Below, piece by piece: positions 9,901 through 19,182 of a DNA stretch of 64,000 nucleotides (the stretch's first letter is position 1; every line of letters starts with the position of its first letter). This DNA is from Pseudoalteromonas sp. T1lg23B. GTDB lineage: Bacteria; Pseudomonadota; Gammaproteobacteria; Enterobacterales; Alteromonadaceae. The position numbers and the translations under genes were made by a program. A model generated the notes under the pieces. It was not told the origin of the DNA. It saw only the letters and a program-made list of their open reading frames with translations, and searched no databases. The stretch lies in NCBI RefSeq assembly GCF_002964665.1, contig NZ_PQBZ01000013.1:186001-250000 (forward strand), read 5' to 3'.

Positions 9901-10074
9901 GGCCAGTATCACTAATAAGCCAGGGATACAAATAAGAAATAGCAAACGATAAAAACGTTTTGGTATTGATAAATTGGAAATAATCACACCTAGAGTGCCG
10001 ATAAAACAACAACGTATAATACTAAACTGTGAGCTATAGCGCCAAGTAATTGGGAGTTTTTTATTAACTATCAC
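6943..10074 (-). CDS. Membrane sensor with dCache, HAMP, PAS, GGDEF and EAL domains (cyclic-di-GMP turnover)
   Basis: This is a 1043-residue protein. A membrane segment (about 42-60) is followed by a periplasmic dCache-like sensor (about 65-300), a second membrane segment (about 308-326), a HAMP linker, one degenerate and one clear PAS domain (about 395-635), a GGDEF domain (motif near 696) and an EAL domain (EAL near 826). Phosphodiesterase residues look intact: EALIRW, a SINVS Asn, EITE, DDFGTGYSS, the Lys of IKIDK, and AEGIET. The GGDEF signature is also intact, but no RxxD inhibitory site lies at the expected place upstream. The annotated start is GTG at 10074 without a good ribosome site. 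Another GTG about 28 codons downstream (before IISNLSIPKRF) is possible. The signal sensed is unknown. Confidence 0.9.
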   Translation of the reverse strand: MIVNKKLPITWRYSSQFSIIRCCFIGTLGVIISNLSIPKRFYRLLFLICIPGLLVILAQLLDERSEILEQSEHHALLLAQHIVAVQSTEINNTKGLLLKLSQQPTVRNFERGQCPILLDHAQILSSDIANIGIVALDGHVLCSLQTGTRAIDISDRGYFQAVLSSEQFAIGHYQQDRSVHRATVNFAMPIFDDAGTLISVLVAVKPLDKWSLALAKLPLPQNSQVMLSDANHNIIAHSPFNKDLLGTGSDDYWPKIAPNQAQILDDSDGHRRIYFTLPLTQDDAPNPLTVHVSLPFEQAIAQANKKVAITLLLFFLAIALLIWQAHWNLQRVILRPLQNLVDAIEELSQGLPVRWSQKSQTPEFNAIALRFEQMANIRLNIESALSHKHAELSALLESMPDSYLRLSKQGKILMRHGSFAKRAPQLEQMFPEYIYKRLVSELSKLSEHTHCQLEFSILEKQVRHVYECRLSPIVHHQQAIVVIRDISQRKKQEEAINLAALVYNNSSEGMVITDANGYILDTNPAFSQVTGFKRSEVIGKTTAILASGKHEQAFYEQMWQQLDKDGNWQGEIINRRKNGELYTEWLTINSVYNTNNEPYRRVAIFTDITEKKKQDELIWRQAHYDQLTELANRTQLKRHLKSRLGQSKQALAILLLDLDHFKDINDTLGHFYGDQLLTEVANRLTQLSPLCSLISRIGGDEFVLVTHYLDDDALAELADKVLQQLQPNIKIGNESCHISASIGIARAPKDGNTSEHLLKAADQAMYQAKQQGRSGYTFFSNDMREQAENRMRLLQDLRIAQQHQQFCLYYQPIVNLNTLHIEKAEALIRWQHPQKGLISPDVFIPLAEETQLIHKMGEFIFDAACKTLSKVKELGEPLQLSINVSPVQFTSKHCYLNQWHTQLKQRNLAPSDIVIEITEGLMMNAQPRTQKRLHTLTSQGFALALDDFGTGYSSLAYLKQMDTDYIKIDKRFVDGIADSTDDLALCEAMIMMAHQLGLQVIAEGIETQAQHQLLQQAGCDFGQGYYYAKPMPEEELLALLSND

Positions 10075-10274
10075 TTCTTGGAACTGTGCTAGAGGGGGGA
10101 TTTTTGCTCAGTTTTAGAAGAATTATTTATTATTCTGGCTGCTAAAATCCTGTAATTATTCTGTTATGAAGTCGTAGTTTTTCATTGCTCCCACTTTTTT
10201 CCACCGAATTCATAGACTTTCGCGAAACCCGCATTTTTTCTGGTCTCAAAAGCCATATACAACCCTATATTTGC

Positions 10275-10304
10275 TTGACATAAAGTGCTGTCAAGCCCTA
10301 GACT
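10275..10304 (+). promoter_or_regulatory. dcw cluster promoter (Pmra)
   Basis: TTGACA at 10275-10280 and TAGACT at 10299-10304 are separated by 18 bases, a strong sigma-70 match. It lies about 80 bases upstream of mraZ. It probably drives much of the following division and wall operon, whose genes mostly overlap or abut. Confidence 0.75.
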
Positions 10305-10312
10305 GTAGTATT

Positions 10313-10346
10313 GTGGTAAAAAGTGGTTTTTAGTGGATCAAGTTGG
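10313..10346 (+). promoter_or_regulatory. MraZ-type operator: four TGG repeats at 10-bp spacing
   Basis: TGGT, TGGT, TGGA and TGGA start at 10314, 10324, 10334 and 10344, exactly one helical turn apart; the first three are preceded by G. They lie directly downstream of the -10 hexamer, over the likely transcription start. MraZ is known to bind tandem TGGG-like repeats with 10-bp periodicity in front of its own operon and to repress it. The assignment rests on that arrangement. Confidence 0.65.
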
Positions 10347-10382
10347 ATCTTGAGTACTAAGCAGGTTGAGGTTGGTTTTTTA

Positions 10383-10840
10383 ATGTTCAAAGGTGCAAGC
10401 TCGCTGAGCTTAGATGACAAAGGGCGTTTTGCGGTACCAACAAAGTACCGTCAACAACTGCTGTCTGAAGAACAGGGCGCACTGATCTGCACTATTGCTA
10501 TTAATGAACCATGTTTATGGTTATACCCCATGAGCGAATGGTATGAAATCGAAGTCGCTTACAAAAACTATCCAATATGAATCCCAGAGCAAGGCGTTTA
10601 CAGCGCATGCTACTGGGCCACGCTACTGAATATCAATTAGATAAAAACGGCCGTATTTTGCTGGCACCTTCATTACGAACACATGCAGGGTTAAGTAAGA
10701 AGATTATGCTAGTGGGGCTGTTGAACAAGTTTGAGATCTGGGATGAAGATCGTTGGCATCAACAGATGCAGCTTGACACTGAGCTTGAGCGAGGTGGTGA
10801 GTTTGAGTCTTCCCCTGAACTTGATAATTTCTCGCTGTAA
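10383..10840 (+). pseudogene. mraZ: mraZ, transcriptional regulator, interrupted by a one-base frameshift
   Basis: The first frame (10383-10580) encodes the N-terminal AbrB-like half: MFKGASSLSLDDKGRFAVP, ending in LWLYPMSEWYEIEVA. It then runs into aberrant residues and a TGA. The second frame (usable to 10840) begins LQKLSNMNPRARRLQRMLLG and carries the second half, with KNGRILLAP and LVGLLNKFEIWDE. Restoring one base near 10557-10562 (for example TTT for TT in GCTTACA) joins them into exactly 152 codons, the E. coli MraZ length. MraZ represses the dcw operon and can affect RsmH. Either a sequencing error or a true loss of function is possible. The ATG at 10577 inside the second frame is the normal internal Met, not a separate gene start. 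Confidence 0.88.
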
Positions 10841-10864
10841 CAGAAAGTAAGGCAAAATTTGAGC

Positions 10865-11800
10865 ATGACGGCGCAATTTCAACATGTGTCGGTATTGATG
10901 GCAGAGACGCTAGATGCGCTTGCAATCAATCCACAAGGCATATACATCGATGGCACATTTGGTCGAGGTGGTCATTCAGGGCAAATTTTGTCACGTTTGG
11001 GTGAGCAAGGTCGCCTTCAAGCCATCGATCAGGATCCACAAGCCATAGAAGCTGCTAAGAAATTTGCAGACGATAGCCGTTTTTCAATAGCACACTCACG
11101 TTTTTCAAATATCAAAGAAGTTGCTGAACAAGCAGATTTACTGGGAAAAGTAGACGGTATTTTGCTTGATATTGGTGTGTCTTCACCACAGTTAGATGAC
11201 GCACAACGTGGTTTTAGTTTTATGCACGATGGTCCTTTGGATATGCGTATGGATCCAACTTCTGGACGCAGTGCGGCACAGTGGCTTGCTGAAGCCGATC
11301 TGGAAGACATTACGTTTGTGATTAAAAAGTACGGTGAAGAAAAGTTTGGTCGTCGCATCGCGCATAAAATTATTGAAACGCGCACTCATACCCCTATCAC
11401 GACGACCAAGCAACTTGCTGAGCTGGTTGATGAAGCTGTGCCAGTCAAGGACAAACATAAGCACCCAGCAACGCGTACTTTTCAGGCGATCCGTATTTAT
11501 ATCAACAGCGAGCTGGAAGAAATACAAACCGCATTACAGGCGTCTATAGAGGTCTTGAAGCCCGGTGGACGTTTAGTGGTGATCTCGTTTCACTCTTTGG
11601 AAGATAGAATTGTGAAACAGTTCATTAAGAAGCAGAGTAAGGGAGAGGCGATGCCCAGAGGTCTGCCTTTAACGGATGCACAACTTAAACAAAACCTGAC
11701 GTTAAAGGCAGTGGGCAAAGCCATTAAACCAAGTGCAAAAGAAGTTGCAGACAACCCAAGAGCTAGAAGCTCGGTGTTGAGGGTGGCGGAAAAACTGTAA
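10865..11800 (+). CDS. rsmH: 16S rRNA m4C1402 methyltransferase RsmH
   Basis: This 311-residue SAM-dependent enzyme methylates N4 of C1402 in the 30S decoding site. A SAM-binding region is visible at [10 protein letters not shown] (about residues 32-41) with the acidic AIDQDP strand after it. [12 protein letters not shown], the GPLDMRM motif, and C-terminal SFHSLEDR are also characteristic. The start could be ATG 10865 or TTG 10859 (two residues longer); TAAGG at 10849 suits either. The stop overlaps the ftsL start by one base, suggesting translational coupling in the dcw operon. Confidence 0.95.
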   Translation: MTAQFQHVSVLMAETLDALAINPQGIYIDGTFGRGGHSGQILSRLGEQGRLQAIDQDPQAIEAAKKFADDSRFSIAHSRFSNIKEVAEQADLLGKVDGILLDIGVSSPQLDDAQRGFSFMHDGPLDMRMDPTSGRSAAQWLAEADLEDITFVIKKYGEEKFGRRIAHKIIETRTHTPITTTKQLAELVDEAVPVKDKHKHPATRTFQAIRIYINSELEEIQTALQASIEVLKPGGRLVVISFHSLEDRIVKQFIKKQSKGEAMPRGLPLTDAQLKQNLTLKAVGKAIKPSAKEVADNPRARSSVLRVAEKL

Positions 11801-12123
11801 TGAATAAGCATATAGACAGACAGCCAAAGCTATTCGTTGAGATCATTCAAGGGTTACTTGCTAACAAGTTGACCCTGTTTTTGCTGCTATCTATTTTTGT
11901 TACCGCTTTGGCTGTTGTTCAGGTCACTCACCTGACAAGAGCGCAGTTGATCAGTCAGGATGAATTATTACAACAACGGGATGAGCTGGATTTGGAATGG
12001 CGTTACCTACTTGTTGAAGAAGAGTTTTACTCTCAGCACGCTCGTATCGAAGAAATAGCGAAAACCCAACTCAACATGAAGCGTCCAACCAGCAAAGATG
12101 AACAAGTGGTGGTGTTACAGTGA
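11800..12123 (+). CDS. ftsL: Cell division protein FtsL
   Basis: This 107-residue bitopic membrane protein has a short cytoplasmic N-terminus, a membrane segment at about residues 22-42, and a periplasmic heptad-rich coiled coil (about 45-90) that in the family pairs with FtsB and binds FtsQ. It forms part of the FtsQLB complex that activates septal wall synthesis by FtsWI. Sequence conservation in FtsL is low, so the call rests on topology, length and the invariant place between rsmH and ftsI. Its stop overlaps the ftsI start (GTGA). Confidence 0.92.
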   Translation: MNKHIDRQPKLFVEIIQGLLANKLTLFLLLSIFVTALAVVQVTHLTRAQLISQDELLQQRDELDLEWRYLLVEEEFYSQHARIEEIAKTQLNMKRPTSKDEQVVVLQ

Positions 12124-13934
12124 ATAATAGAGGAAAAGTGGTCACCAGCTTAATCACCTGGCGTTTTGCTTTGGTGTGTTGTTTATTAGTTTTGGTATTT
12201 CTTACGCTCGTAGCCCGTGCGGCTTATTTGCAGGTGATTGAACCAGATAAAGCGCGTGAAGAAAATGCCAAGCGCACGGTCAGAGTAGAAAAGCTTAAAG
12301 TACAGCGAGGAATGATTTTTGACCGAAACGGCAAAGAACTCGCGGTAAGTGTTCCTGTGGTCAGCGTGTATGCGGATCCACTGGCGCTGGACAAATCAAT
12401 AGCAAAAAAAGTGTTAAAAGCGGCTCGTAAAAATGGCGAAGACCACAAAGCGTTGGCTGATAACGAACAAGAAATGACGCGTCGTAAGCAGCAGTGGTAC
12501 GCTAACGAACTGCGTTGGCGAGAACTGGCAGATGTGCTGCAAATCAAAAATTCAGAGGTAGATTCTCGCTTACGAAATGACCCAAGTAGACGCTTTGTTT
12601 ACTTAAAACGTCAGGTGACCCCCGCGGTTGCCAATTATATTCGTCAACTCCACCTCCCCGGCATTCACTTACTTGATGAATCGAAGCGTTTTTACCCAAG
12701 TGGCGAAGTCACAGCTCATATACTTGGTTTTACCGATATTGATGGTAAGGGAATTGAAGGCGTTGAACGACTATTTGAAACTGCATTAACAGGTGCTGAG
12801 GGTAAACGGACCATCCGTAAAGATGCGCAGGGCCGAGAAGTACAGGTGCTTTCTGAAGAACAACGCGTTGAACCTGAGAATATCGAACTGAGTATTGATT
12901 TACGTATCCAAGCGATTGCTTATCGTGCTTTAAAAAGCGCGGTACTCAGTTATAAAGCGACCTCTGGGTCGGCAATGGTAGTAGATGTTAAAACAGGGGA
13001 AGTTTTGGCGATGGTAAATAGTCCAAGCTTTAACCCCAATGACATGAGCGATGCAGCACCTTACAAGCGAAGAAATCGTGCCATCACCGATTTATTTGAA
13101 CCGGGTTCAACACTGAAACCTCTGGCAGTACTCGCTGGTCTTGACTACGGTGCAATTGAGGCGCAAGACACCATAGATACCTATCCGGGTTGGATGCGCT
13201 TAGGTGGTAGTCTTGTACAAGACACCCGTAATAATGGCGAAATGACGTTACGTGAGATCTTGAAGATATCTAGCAACATGGGAGTAGCAAAAATCAGCCA
13301 AATGTTGCCTAAAGATTATTTGGTAGGTTTGTATCAAAAAGTCGGTTTTGGGGAAGACACGGGCACCATGATGGTTGGCGAGAGCAGTGGCTTATTCTAT
13401 CCCAATCGACGTTGGTCAGACTTTGAAATCGCAACTTTGGCTTATGGTTATGCGGTATCAGCAAGCACAGCGCAAATAGCTCGTTTGTATTCAGTATTTG
13501 GTTCCGGCGGAATGCTACGCCCATTGACGATTTTGAAGCAAAAAAGTCCTCCAGAGGGAGAACGTATTTTTTCTCAAGAAGATGTGCGTGCTGTGGTAGA
13601 AATGATGGAGTCGGTGTTTGAAAGAGGCGGAACTGCTGAAAACGTTAAAGTAGATGGTTATCGTGCTGCGGGCAAAACAGGAACTTCAAAAAAAGCGATC
13701 GCTGGTGGCTATGGTGATGAATATGTAGGGTATTTTGCGGGGATTGCACCAGTGAGTGACCCTCGTTTAGCGGTTGTTGTGATGGTCAATGAACCCGGCG
13801 GTGATGTGTATTACGGTGGACATACATCAGGTCCCGCTTTTGCTGAAATCATGTCCAATGCGTTACGTATTTTAAATGTTGCGCCAGACAAAGAGCGTGT
13901 AGCTTATATTTCGGAGCCAAGTAATGAGTCGTGA
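12120..13934 (+). CDS. ftsI: Septal peptidoglycan transpeptidase FtsI (PBP3)
   Basis: The 604-residue protein is a class B penicillin-binding protein that cross-links septal peptidoglycan with FtsW. It has one N-terminal membrane segment (about 13-33), a pedestal domain with RGMIFDRNG near 59-67, and a transpeptidase domain with the active-site tetrad GSTLKP (Ser near 329), SSN near 385 and KTGTSKK near 519. The start is GTG, overlapping the ftsL stop. Its last ten bases overlap murE. Confidence 0.96.
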   Translation: MNNRGKVVTSLITWRFALVCCLLVLVFLTLVARAAYLQVIEPDKAREENAKRTVRVEKLKVQRGMIFDRNGKELAVSVPVVSVYADPLALDKSIAKKVLKAARKNGEDHKALADNEQEMTRRKQQWYANELRWRELADVLQIKNSEVDSRLRNDPSRRFVYLKRQVTPAVANYIRQLHLPGIHLLDESKRFYPSGEVTAHILGFTDIDGKGIEGVERLFETALTGAEGKRTIRKDAQGREVQVLSEEQRVEPENIELSIDLRIQAIAYRALKSAVLSYKATSGSAMVVDVKTGEVLAMVNSPSFNPNDMSDAAPYKRRNRAITDLFEPGSTLKPLAVLAGLDYGAIEAQDTIDTYPGWMRLGGSLVQDTRNNGEMTLREILKISSNMGVAKISQMLPKDYLVGLYQKVGFGEDTGTMMVGESSGLFYPNRRWSDFEIATLAYGYAVSASTAQIARLYSVFGSGGMLRPLTILKQKSPPEGERIFSQEDVRAVVEMMESVFERGGTAENVKVDGYRAAGKTGTSKKAIAGGYGDEYVGYFAGIAPVSDPRLAVVVMVNEPGGDVYYGGHTSGPAFAEIMSNALRILNVAPDKERVAYISEPSNES

Positions 13935-15390
13935 TATTAGCCAAGTTTTGAGCGCTTTTAACGTGCAATGCGACAGTATTGTGGTGGCGCATTTGCGACT
14001 AGACAGCCGACAGGTAAATGAGGGCGATGCCTTCATTGCACTACGAGGACACCATCAAAACGGCGAGGATTATATCTCATCAGCCCTTGAGCGCGGGGCT
14101 GTATGCATCATCGTAGATGCAGATAGTGACGTTAGTGCTGCAAAAGCGCGGCTGATCCGCGTGCCTGCTCTGAGTCATTGTATCGCCGGCATAGCCGCAC
14201 AGTTTTATCAACACCCGAGCAAACAGGTATGCACGGTTGGGGTAACAGGCACCAATGGTAAATCTACAACGACGACCATGATAGCCAATCTAGCAAAACA
14301 TTGTGAGCATCCATCTGCAATTATCGGGACTTTAGGTTACGGTCAACCTGATGCATTGACGCCACTGGCCAATACCACTCCGTCAAATGTAGATTTACAA
14401 CGTATTCTTGCAGAGCTTACACCGCACAGTAAACTGGTGGCGATGGAAGTATCTTCACATGGCTTAGTGCAGGGGCGGCTAGATGAAACCGCCTTCGATG
14501 TGGCTGTATTCACCAATCTTTCGCGTGACCATCTGGATTATCACTCAGATATGACAAACTATGCTGAAGCCAAGCTGTCCTTATTCCAACGTCACAAACC
14601 AGAATTTAGCGTACTTAATGCTGATGATGAATATGCTCAGCAGTGGCTGGATAAACACACCTTCAGTAATCTGGTCGTATACGGTAGAAAGCCAGCGAAT
14701 CATACCTTTAAAAATTTCATATGGTTTGATGATGTCAGATGTGATGCGTTGGGTTTTGAGGTCACCATAACCAGTAGCTGGGGGACAGGTAAGTTACGTG
14801 CGCCACTTTACGGCCTGTTCAATGTTTATAATTTAGTTGCAGCGATTGCGACTTTGCTGACACAAGGGTTTGAATTAAAACAGCTCCTTTGCGCCGCTGA
14901 ACAGCTTCAACCAGTTGCTGGTCGCATGCAAGCGTTTCGCGCAGCGAATAAACCGATTTGTATTGTAGATTATGCGCATACCCCAGAGGCATTAGAATTA
15001 GCGTTACAGGCTCTGCAACAACATGTACCAGGTAATGTGATGTGTGTGTTTGGTTGTGGTGGAGATAGAGATAAAGGCAAACGTCCGTTAATGGCACAGG
15101 CAGCGGAGCGCAACGCCGATCAATTGGTCATAACCAGCGATAATCCGCGCAGCGAAGACCCACAGCAAATTATTGCTGACGTTAAGGCTGGACTCAGCAA
15201 TCCACAGTATGCTGTGTGCAAAATTGATAGGGCTGAGGCCATTCGTTACGCCATTGAGCACGCACCGAAAGAAGGTGTGGTGCTGATTGCGGGAAAAGGG
15301 CACGAAGATTATCAAATAATAGGAGACCAACGTCTGCCTTTTTGTGACAGACGTTATGTAGAAGCAGTTTTACGGGAGAAAAGTGCATGA
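13924..15390 (+). CDS. murE: UDP-MurNAc-L-Ala-D-Glu:meso-DAP ligase MurE
   Basis: This 488-residue cytoplasmic Mur ligase adds the third stem-peptide residue. The ATP loop GVTGTNGKST lies near residues 107-116. NTTPSN and EVSSHGL motifs are present, and the DNPRSEDP motif near 403 is the signature for selecting meso-diaminopimelate rather than lysine. It overlaps ftsI upstream, and its stop overlaps the murF ATG. Confidence 0.96.
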   Translation: MSRDISQVLSAFNVQCDSIVVAHLRLDSRQVNEGDAFIALRGHHQNGEDYISSALERGAVCIIVDADSDVSAAKARLIRVPALSHCIAGIAAQFYQHPSKQVCTVGVTGTNGKSTTTTMIANLAKHCEHPSAIIGTLGYGQPDALTPLANTTPSNVDLQRILAELTPHSKLVAMEVSSHGLVQGRLDETAFDVAVFTNLSRDHLDYHSDMTNYAEAKLSLFQRHKPEFSVLNADDEYAQQWLDKHTFSNLVVYGRKPANHTFKNFIWFDDVRCDALGFEVTITSSWGTGKLRAPLYGLFNVYNLVAAIATLLTQGFELKQLLCAAEQLQPVAGRMQAFRAANKPICIVDYAHTPEALELALQALQQHVPGNVMCVFGCGGDRDKGKRPLMAQAAERNADQLVITSDNPRSEDPQQIIADVKAGLSNPQYAVCKIDRAEAIRYAIEHAPKEGVVLIAGKGHEDYQIIGDQRLPFCDRRYVEAVLREKSA

Positions 15391-16778
15391 TCAAAGTAGA
15401 TTTGGCTTGGCTTGCAGCGGTACTTGATACTCCCTTAAATGGGGAAAATTTGGCGATTGCCAATGTCAACACGGATACCCGAACCATCAAAGATAATGAA
15501 GTATTTCTTGCACTGAGAGGGCCGAACTTTGATGGTCACAATTTTATCGAAGAAGCAAAAAAAAGCGGTGCGATAGCCGCTATTGTGGATACACCAGTGG
15601 CCTGCGATATCACGCAGCTAGTTGTACAAGATACGCGTCTAGCGCTCGGGAAAATAGGCAAGGCCATCATGGATAGCGTTGCCCCAAAAACCATCGCAAT
15701 CACTGGCAGCGTTGGTAAAACGACAGTTAAAGAGATGTGTGCGGCTATTTTAGCGCGTAAAGGTAAAGTACTGGCAACTAAAGGCAATTTTAATAATGAT
15801 ATTGGCGTCCCACTGACGCTAATGCGTCTTTGTGAAGATGATGAGTTTGCAGTTATAGAACTGGGTGCAAATCACATTGGGGAAATAGCCTACACCACTT
15901 CGCTCACCAGTCCTGATGTAGCTGTGGTATGTAACGTTGCGCCTGCACATATTGAAGGTTTTGGCTCTCTTGAAGGTGTGGGCAAAGCGAAAGGTGAAAT
16001 CTTTTCTGGGTTAAAATCAGGCGGTGTTGCGGTTCTAAATTGTGATTGTGAGTTTGTCGATATGTGGCGTGATAGCTTACATGACGTTTCAACTAAATGT
16101 TTTTCTCGTAAGCAAAATTTAGATATTTGGGCTGAAGATATCCACTTAAATGACACCGCTCATGCGAGCTTCTTACTTTGTACTGATGCTGAAAAAGTGC
16201 CTGTACAGCTCGCTCTACCGGGGGAGCATAATGTTACCAACGCGGTCATTGCTGCGGCCTTAACTACTGAGCTCGGAGCGACATTAGATGATGTAGCAGC
16301 TGCGCTTGAGAGTATGGAACCTGTGAAAGGGCGTGTAAATCTAATCAAAGCATCAGACACGCTTAATGTCATAGATGATACCTATAACGCTAATGTCCGT
16401 TCTGTTAAAGCAGCAATAGACCTGCTGATGCAGATGCCTGGATACCGTATTTTAGCGCTCGGTGATATGGGGGAGCTTGGCGAACAGGCGCGTGAATATC
16501 ATCAAGAAGTTGGAGAGTACGCGCTGCAACAGGGCGTAGATGCATTGTTTTCACTGGGTGTACTGAGTCGCGATAGTAGTGATGTGTTCGCCCAGCCTGA
16601 GCGACATTTTTCAACCAGAGAACATTTATTAGAGGCATTACAACAAACATTAAAAACGCAGAACGGGATATGTACTGTGTTGGTCAAGGGCTCTCGTAGC
16701 TCACGTATGGAATTAATAGTCAAAGATTTAATAGGCAGTGACCATAACTCAGGCACTGATGAGGCCTCAGCATGTTAG
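15387..16778 (+). CDS. murF: UDP-MurNAc-tripeptide:D-Ala-D-Ala ligase MurF
   Basis: This 463-residue Mur ligase adds the D-Ala-D-Ala dipeptide to complete the UDP-MurNAc-pentapeptide. Visible motifs are the ATP loop ITGSVGKTT near residues 106-114, [11 protein letters not shown] near 132-142, [10 protein letters not shown] near 158-167, and DTYNANVRS near 331. It overlaps murE by four bases and mraY by seven, so the three genes are probably translated together. Confidence 0.96.
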   Translation: MIKVDLAWLAAVLDTPLNGENLAIANVNTDTRTIKDNEVFLALRGPNFDGHNFIEEAKKSGAIAAIVDTPVACDITQLVVQDTRLALGKIGKAIMDSVAPKTIAITGSVGKTTVKEMCAAILARKGKVLATKGNFNNDIGVPLTLMRLCEDDEFAVIELGANHIGEIAYTTSLTSPDVAVVCNVAPAHIEGFGSLEGVGKAKGEIFSGLKSGGVAVLNCDCEFVDMWRDSLHDVSTKCFSRKQNLDIWAEDIHLNDTAHASFLLCTDAEKVPVQLALPGEHNVTNAVIAAALTTELGATLDDVAAALESMEPVKGRVNLIKASDTLNVIDDTYNANVRSVKAAIDLLMQMPGYRILALGDMGELGEQAREYHQEVGEYALQQGVDALFSLGVLSRDSSDVFAQPERHFSTREHLLEALQQTLKTQNGICTVLVKGSRSSRMELIVKDLIGSDHNSGTDEASAC

Positions 16779-17854
16779 TTTGGTTAGCAGAATATTTAAC
16801 TCAGTATTACAGTGGCTTTAACGTCTTTTCATATTTGACGCTCAGAGCGATTTTGGGGATTTTGACGGCGCTATTTATTTCTTTGTACTTCGGCCCTAAG
16901 TTGATTGTGGCTTTGCAAAAAATGCAAATAGGTCAAACAGTACGTGACGATGGTCCACAATCTCACCTGTCGAAGTCAGGCACTCCGACCATGGGTGGCT
17001 TATTGATATTGGCTGCTATTTTTACCAGCACCCTATTGTGGGGGGATTTGGATAATAAATATGTCTGGGTGACCTTGTTTGTGGTTGGAAGTCTGGGGAT
17101 CGTAGGTTTTGTTGATGACTATCGCAAAGTGATCCGTAAAGACAGTAAAGGGCTGATAGCCAGATGGAAATACTTTTGGCAGTCTGTGATTGCGATTTCG
17201 GTTGCCAGTTTTATGTATTTTACCTCCCACTCAGCGGCAGAAACCACTTTAGTGGTGCCATTTCTAAAAGAAGTCATGCCGCAGTTGGGATTGTTTTATT
17301 TAGTGATGTGTTACTTTGTGATTGTTGGCACGTCTAACGCAGTAAATCTGACCGATGGTTTAGATGGGTTAGCAATTGTGCCGACTATTTTGGTGGCATC
17401 AGCGCTGGCCATTATCGCGTACTTAACTGGCAATGTTAATTTCTCAAATTATCTACACATTCCTCATATACCCTTGGCCAGTGAATTAGTGGTGGTCTGT
17501 ACTGCGATTGTAGGTGCGGGGTTAGGCTTTTTATGGTTTAACACCTATCCGGCGCAAGTATTTATGGGAGATGTGGGCTCTTTGGCGTTAGGTGGTGCAT
17601 TGGGTATTATCGCCATTTTAGTTCGTCAAGAGCTGGTATTAATGATTATGGGCGGTGTGTTTGTGATGGAAGCGTTGTCGGTGATCCTGCAAGTTGGGTC
17701 ATATAAACTACGTGGACAACGAATATTCCGCATGGCACCGATACATCATCACTATGAATTAAAAGGATGGCCAGAGCCTCGTGTAATCGTGCGCTTCTGG
17801 ATTATTTCTATTGTTCTGGTACTTGCCGGACTAGCAACTTTGAAGATTAGGTAA
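16772..17854 (+). CDS. mraY: Phospho-MurNAc-pentapeptide translocase MraY
   Basis: This 360-residue polytopic inner-membrane enzyme transfers phospho-MurNAc-pentapeptide to undecaprenyl phosphate, making lipid I. It has about ten membrane segments. Conserved cytoplasmic motifs are present: [10 protein letters not shown] near 66-75, FVDDYRK near 114, [10 protein letters not shown] near 192-201, [12 protein letters not shown] near 263, and the HHHYELKG motif near 325. Length matches E. coli MraY (360). It ends at the first base of murD. Confidence 0.97.
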   Translation: MLVWLAEYLTQYYSGFNVFSYLTLRAILGILTALFISLYFGPKLIVALQKMQIGQTVRDDGPQSHLSKSGTPTMGGLLILAAIFTSTLLWGDLDNKYVWVTLFVVGSLGIVGFVDDYRKVIRKDSKGLIARWKYFWQSVIAISVASFMYFTSHSAAETTLVVPFLKEVMPQLGLFYLVMCYFVIVGTSNAVNLTDGLDGLAIVPTILVASALAIIAYLTGNVNFSNYLHIPHIPLASELVVVCTAIVGAGLGFLWFNTYPAQVFMGDVGSLALGGALGIIAILVRQELVLMIMGGVFVMEALSVILQVGSYKLRGQRIFRMAPIHHHYELKGWPEPRVIVRFWIISIVLVLAGLATLKIR

Positions 17855-19182
17855 TGCAGTATTTAAACGCCATCAGAAATAAAAAGATCACGGTGCTTGG
17901 GCTGGGTGTAACCGGCTTAGGCATTGTACGTTTTCTGCTGTCTCATAATATTGTGCCACGAATTGTGGATAGCCGCCCCGTGCCACCGGGTGCGCAATGG
18001 CTTGCAGATAACGAACCTGATTGCGAGGCGGTGTTTGGTCCCTTAGCTGAGGCAGGTTTATCAAGTGCAGATATGATCATTATCAGCCCTGGCATTGCTT
18101 TATATGAAGCAACGGTTGCGCAAGCTATTGCCGACGGCGTTGAGGTGATTGGTGATATAGAGCTGTTTGCACGACTAAATGATAAGCCTGTGGTTGCGGT
18201 AACGGGTTCCAACGGCAAATCCACTGTTGTGACGCTAGCTGCTCAAGTACTGAGTGAAGCTGGAATGAAAGTAGGATTAGGTGGCAATATAGGTACTGCT
18301 GCGCTAGATCTGTTAGGCCAAGACTTTGATGTATTCGTACTAGAGTTGTCTAGCTTTCAGCTAGAGACAACTCACAGTTTAAAATGTGCTAGCGCAATGA
18401 TTTTGAATATTACCGAAGATCATATGGATCGCTACCCTGACTTCTCGGCATACTGTGAAGCCAAAAGACGCATTTATCAGCATACAGAACATTTGGTCTT
18501 TAATGCCAAAGACGAAAATACATTTAGTAATCGCCAGCAAGGCGTGAGTGTGGCGTTGGACAATGCCGACTATCAGCTTTTGAGCCATGATGGTGAGTAT
18601 TATTTTGCAGCTCATGGTAAAGCGTTGTTACCTGTTTCGTGTATGAGTCTTCAAGGTAAGCATAATCAATTCAATGCGTTGGCTGTAATGGCTCTGCTCG
18701 CACCATTTTCTTTGCCGTTGAGTGCCTTTGAACATGCCTTTAGCAAATTTATGGGGCTTGCTCATCGCTGCCAATTAGTCGCTGACTATCAGGGCATAAA
18801 ATATTTTAATGACTCAAAGGCGACTAATGTCGGTGCAACGGTTGCGGCATTAGAAAGCTTAGCAACCTCTGAAGGTAAGATTATTTTGATTGTTGGTGGT
18901 GATGCCAAAGATGCAGATCTCACTCCGCTAGCAGACCCGATGAACAGATATTGCAAAGCAATTTATGGCTTTGGTAAAGATGGTTCGCTGTTTTTATCCT
19001 TACACCGTAACAGCCACTTAGTAGCGACATTAGAAGATGCGGTGAAACAAGCGCAAGCAATCGCCAGCAATGGTGACTGTATCTTACTTGCACCAGCATG
19101 CGCCAGTATTGATATGTATCCTAATTATATGGCGCGAGGTGAGGAATTTTGTCGCCTAGTTGAAGAGGTGACGCGATGTTAG
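17854..19182 (+). CDS. murD: UDP-MurNAc-L-Ala:D-Glu ligase MurD
   Basis: This 442-residue Mur ligase adds D-glutamate to UDP-MurNAc-L-Ala. It has an N-terminal UDP-binding Rossmann fold (GLGVTGLGIVRFL), the ATP loop AVTGSNGKST near 114-123, LELSSFQLE near 163, NITEDHMDRY near 190, and NDSKATN near 325. It is flanked by mraY and ftsW with minimal overlaps. Confidence 0.96.
   Translation: MQYLNAIRNKKITVLGLGVTGLGIVRFLLSHNIVPRIVDSRPVPPGAQWLADNEPDCEAVFGPLAEAGLSSADMIIISPGIALYEATVAQAIADGVEVIGDIELFARLNDKPVVAVTGSNGKSTVVTLAAQVLSEAGMKVGLGGNIGTAALDLLGQDFDVFVLELSSFQLETTHSLKCASAMILNITEDHMDRYPDFSAYCEAKRRIYQHTEHLVFNAKDENTFSNRQQGVSVALDNADYQLLSHDGEYYFAAHGKALLPVSCMSLQGKHNQFNALAVMALLAPFSLPLSAFEHAFSKFMGLAHRCQLVADYQGIKYFNDSKATNVGATVAALESLATSEGKIILIVGGDAKDADLTPLADPMNRYCKAIYGFGKDGSLFLSLHRNSHLVATLEDAVKQAQAIASNGDCILLAPACASIDMYPNYMARGEEFCRLVEEVTRC

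Noticed and set aside
10577..10840. An apparent 87-codon gene starting with ATG after mraZ
   Set aside because: Its product is the second half of MraZ, and the ATG is the internal Met of the SNMNPRARR segment; it is a frameshift product, not a separate gene.
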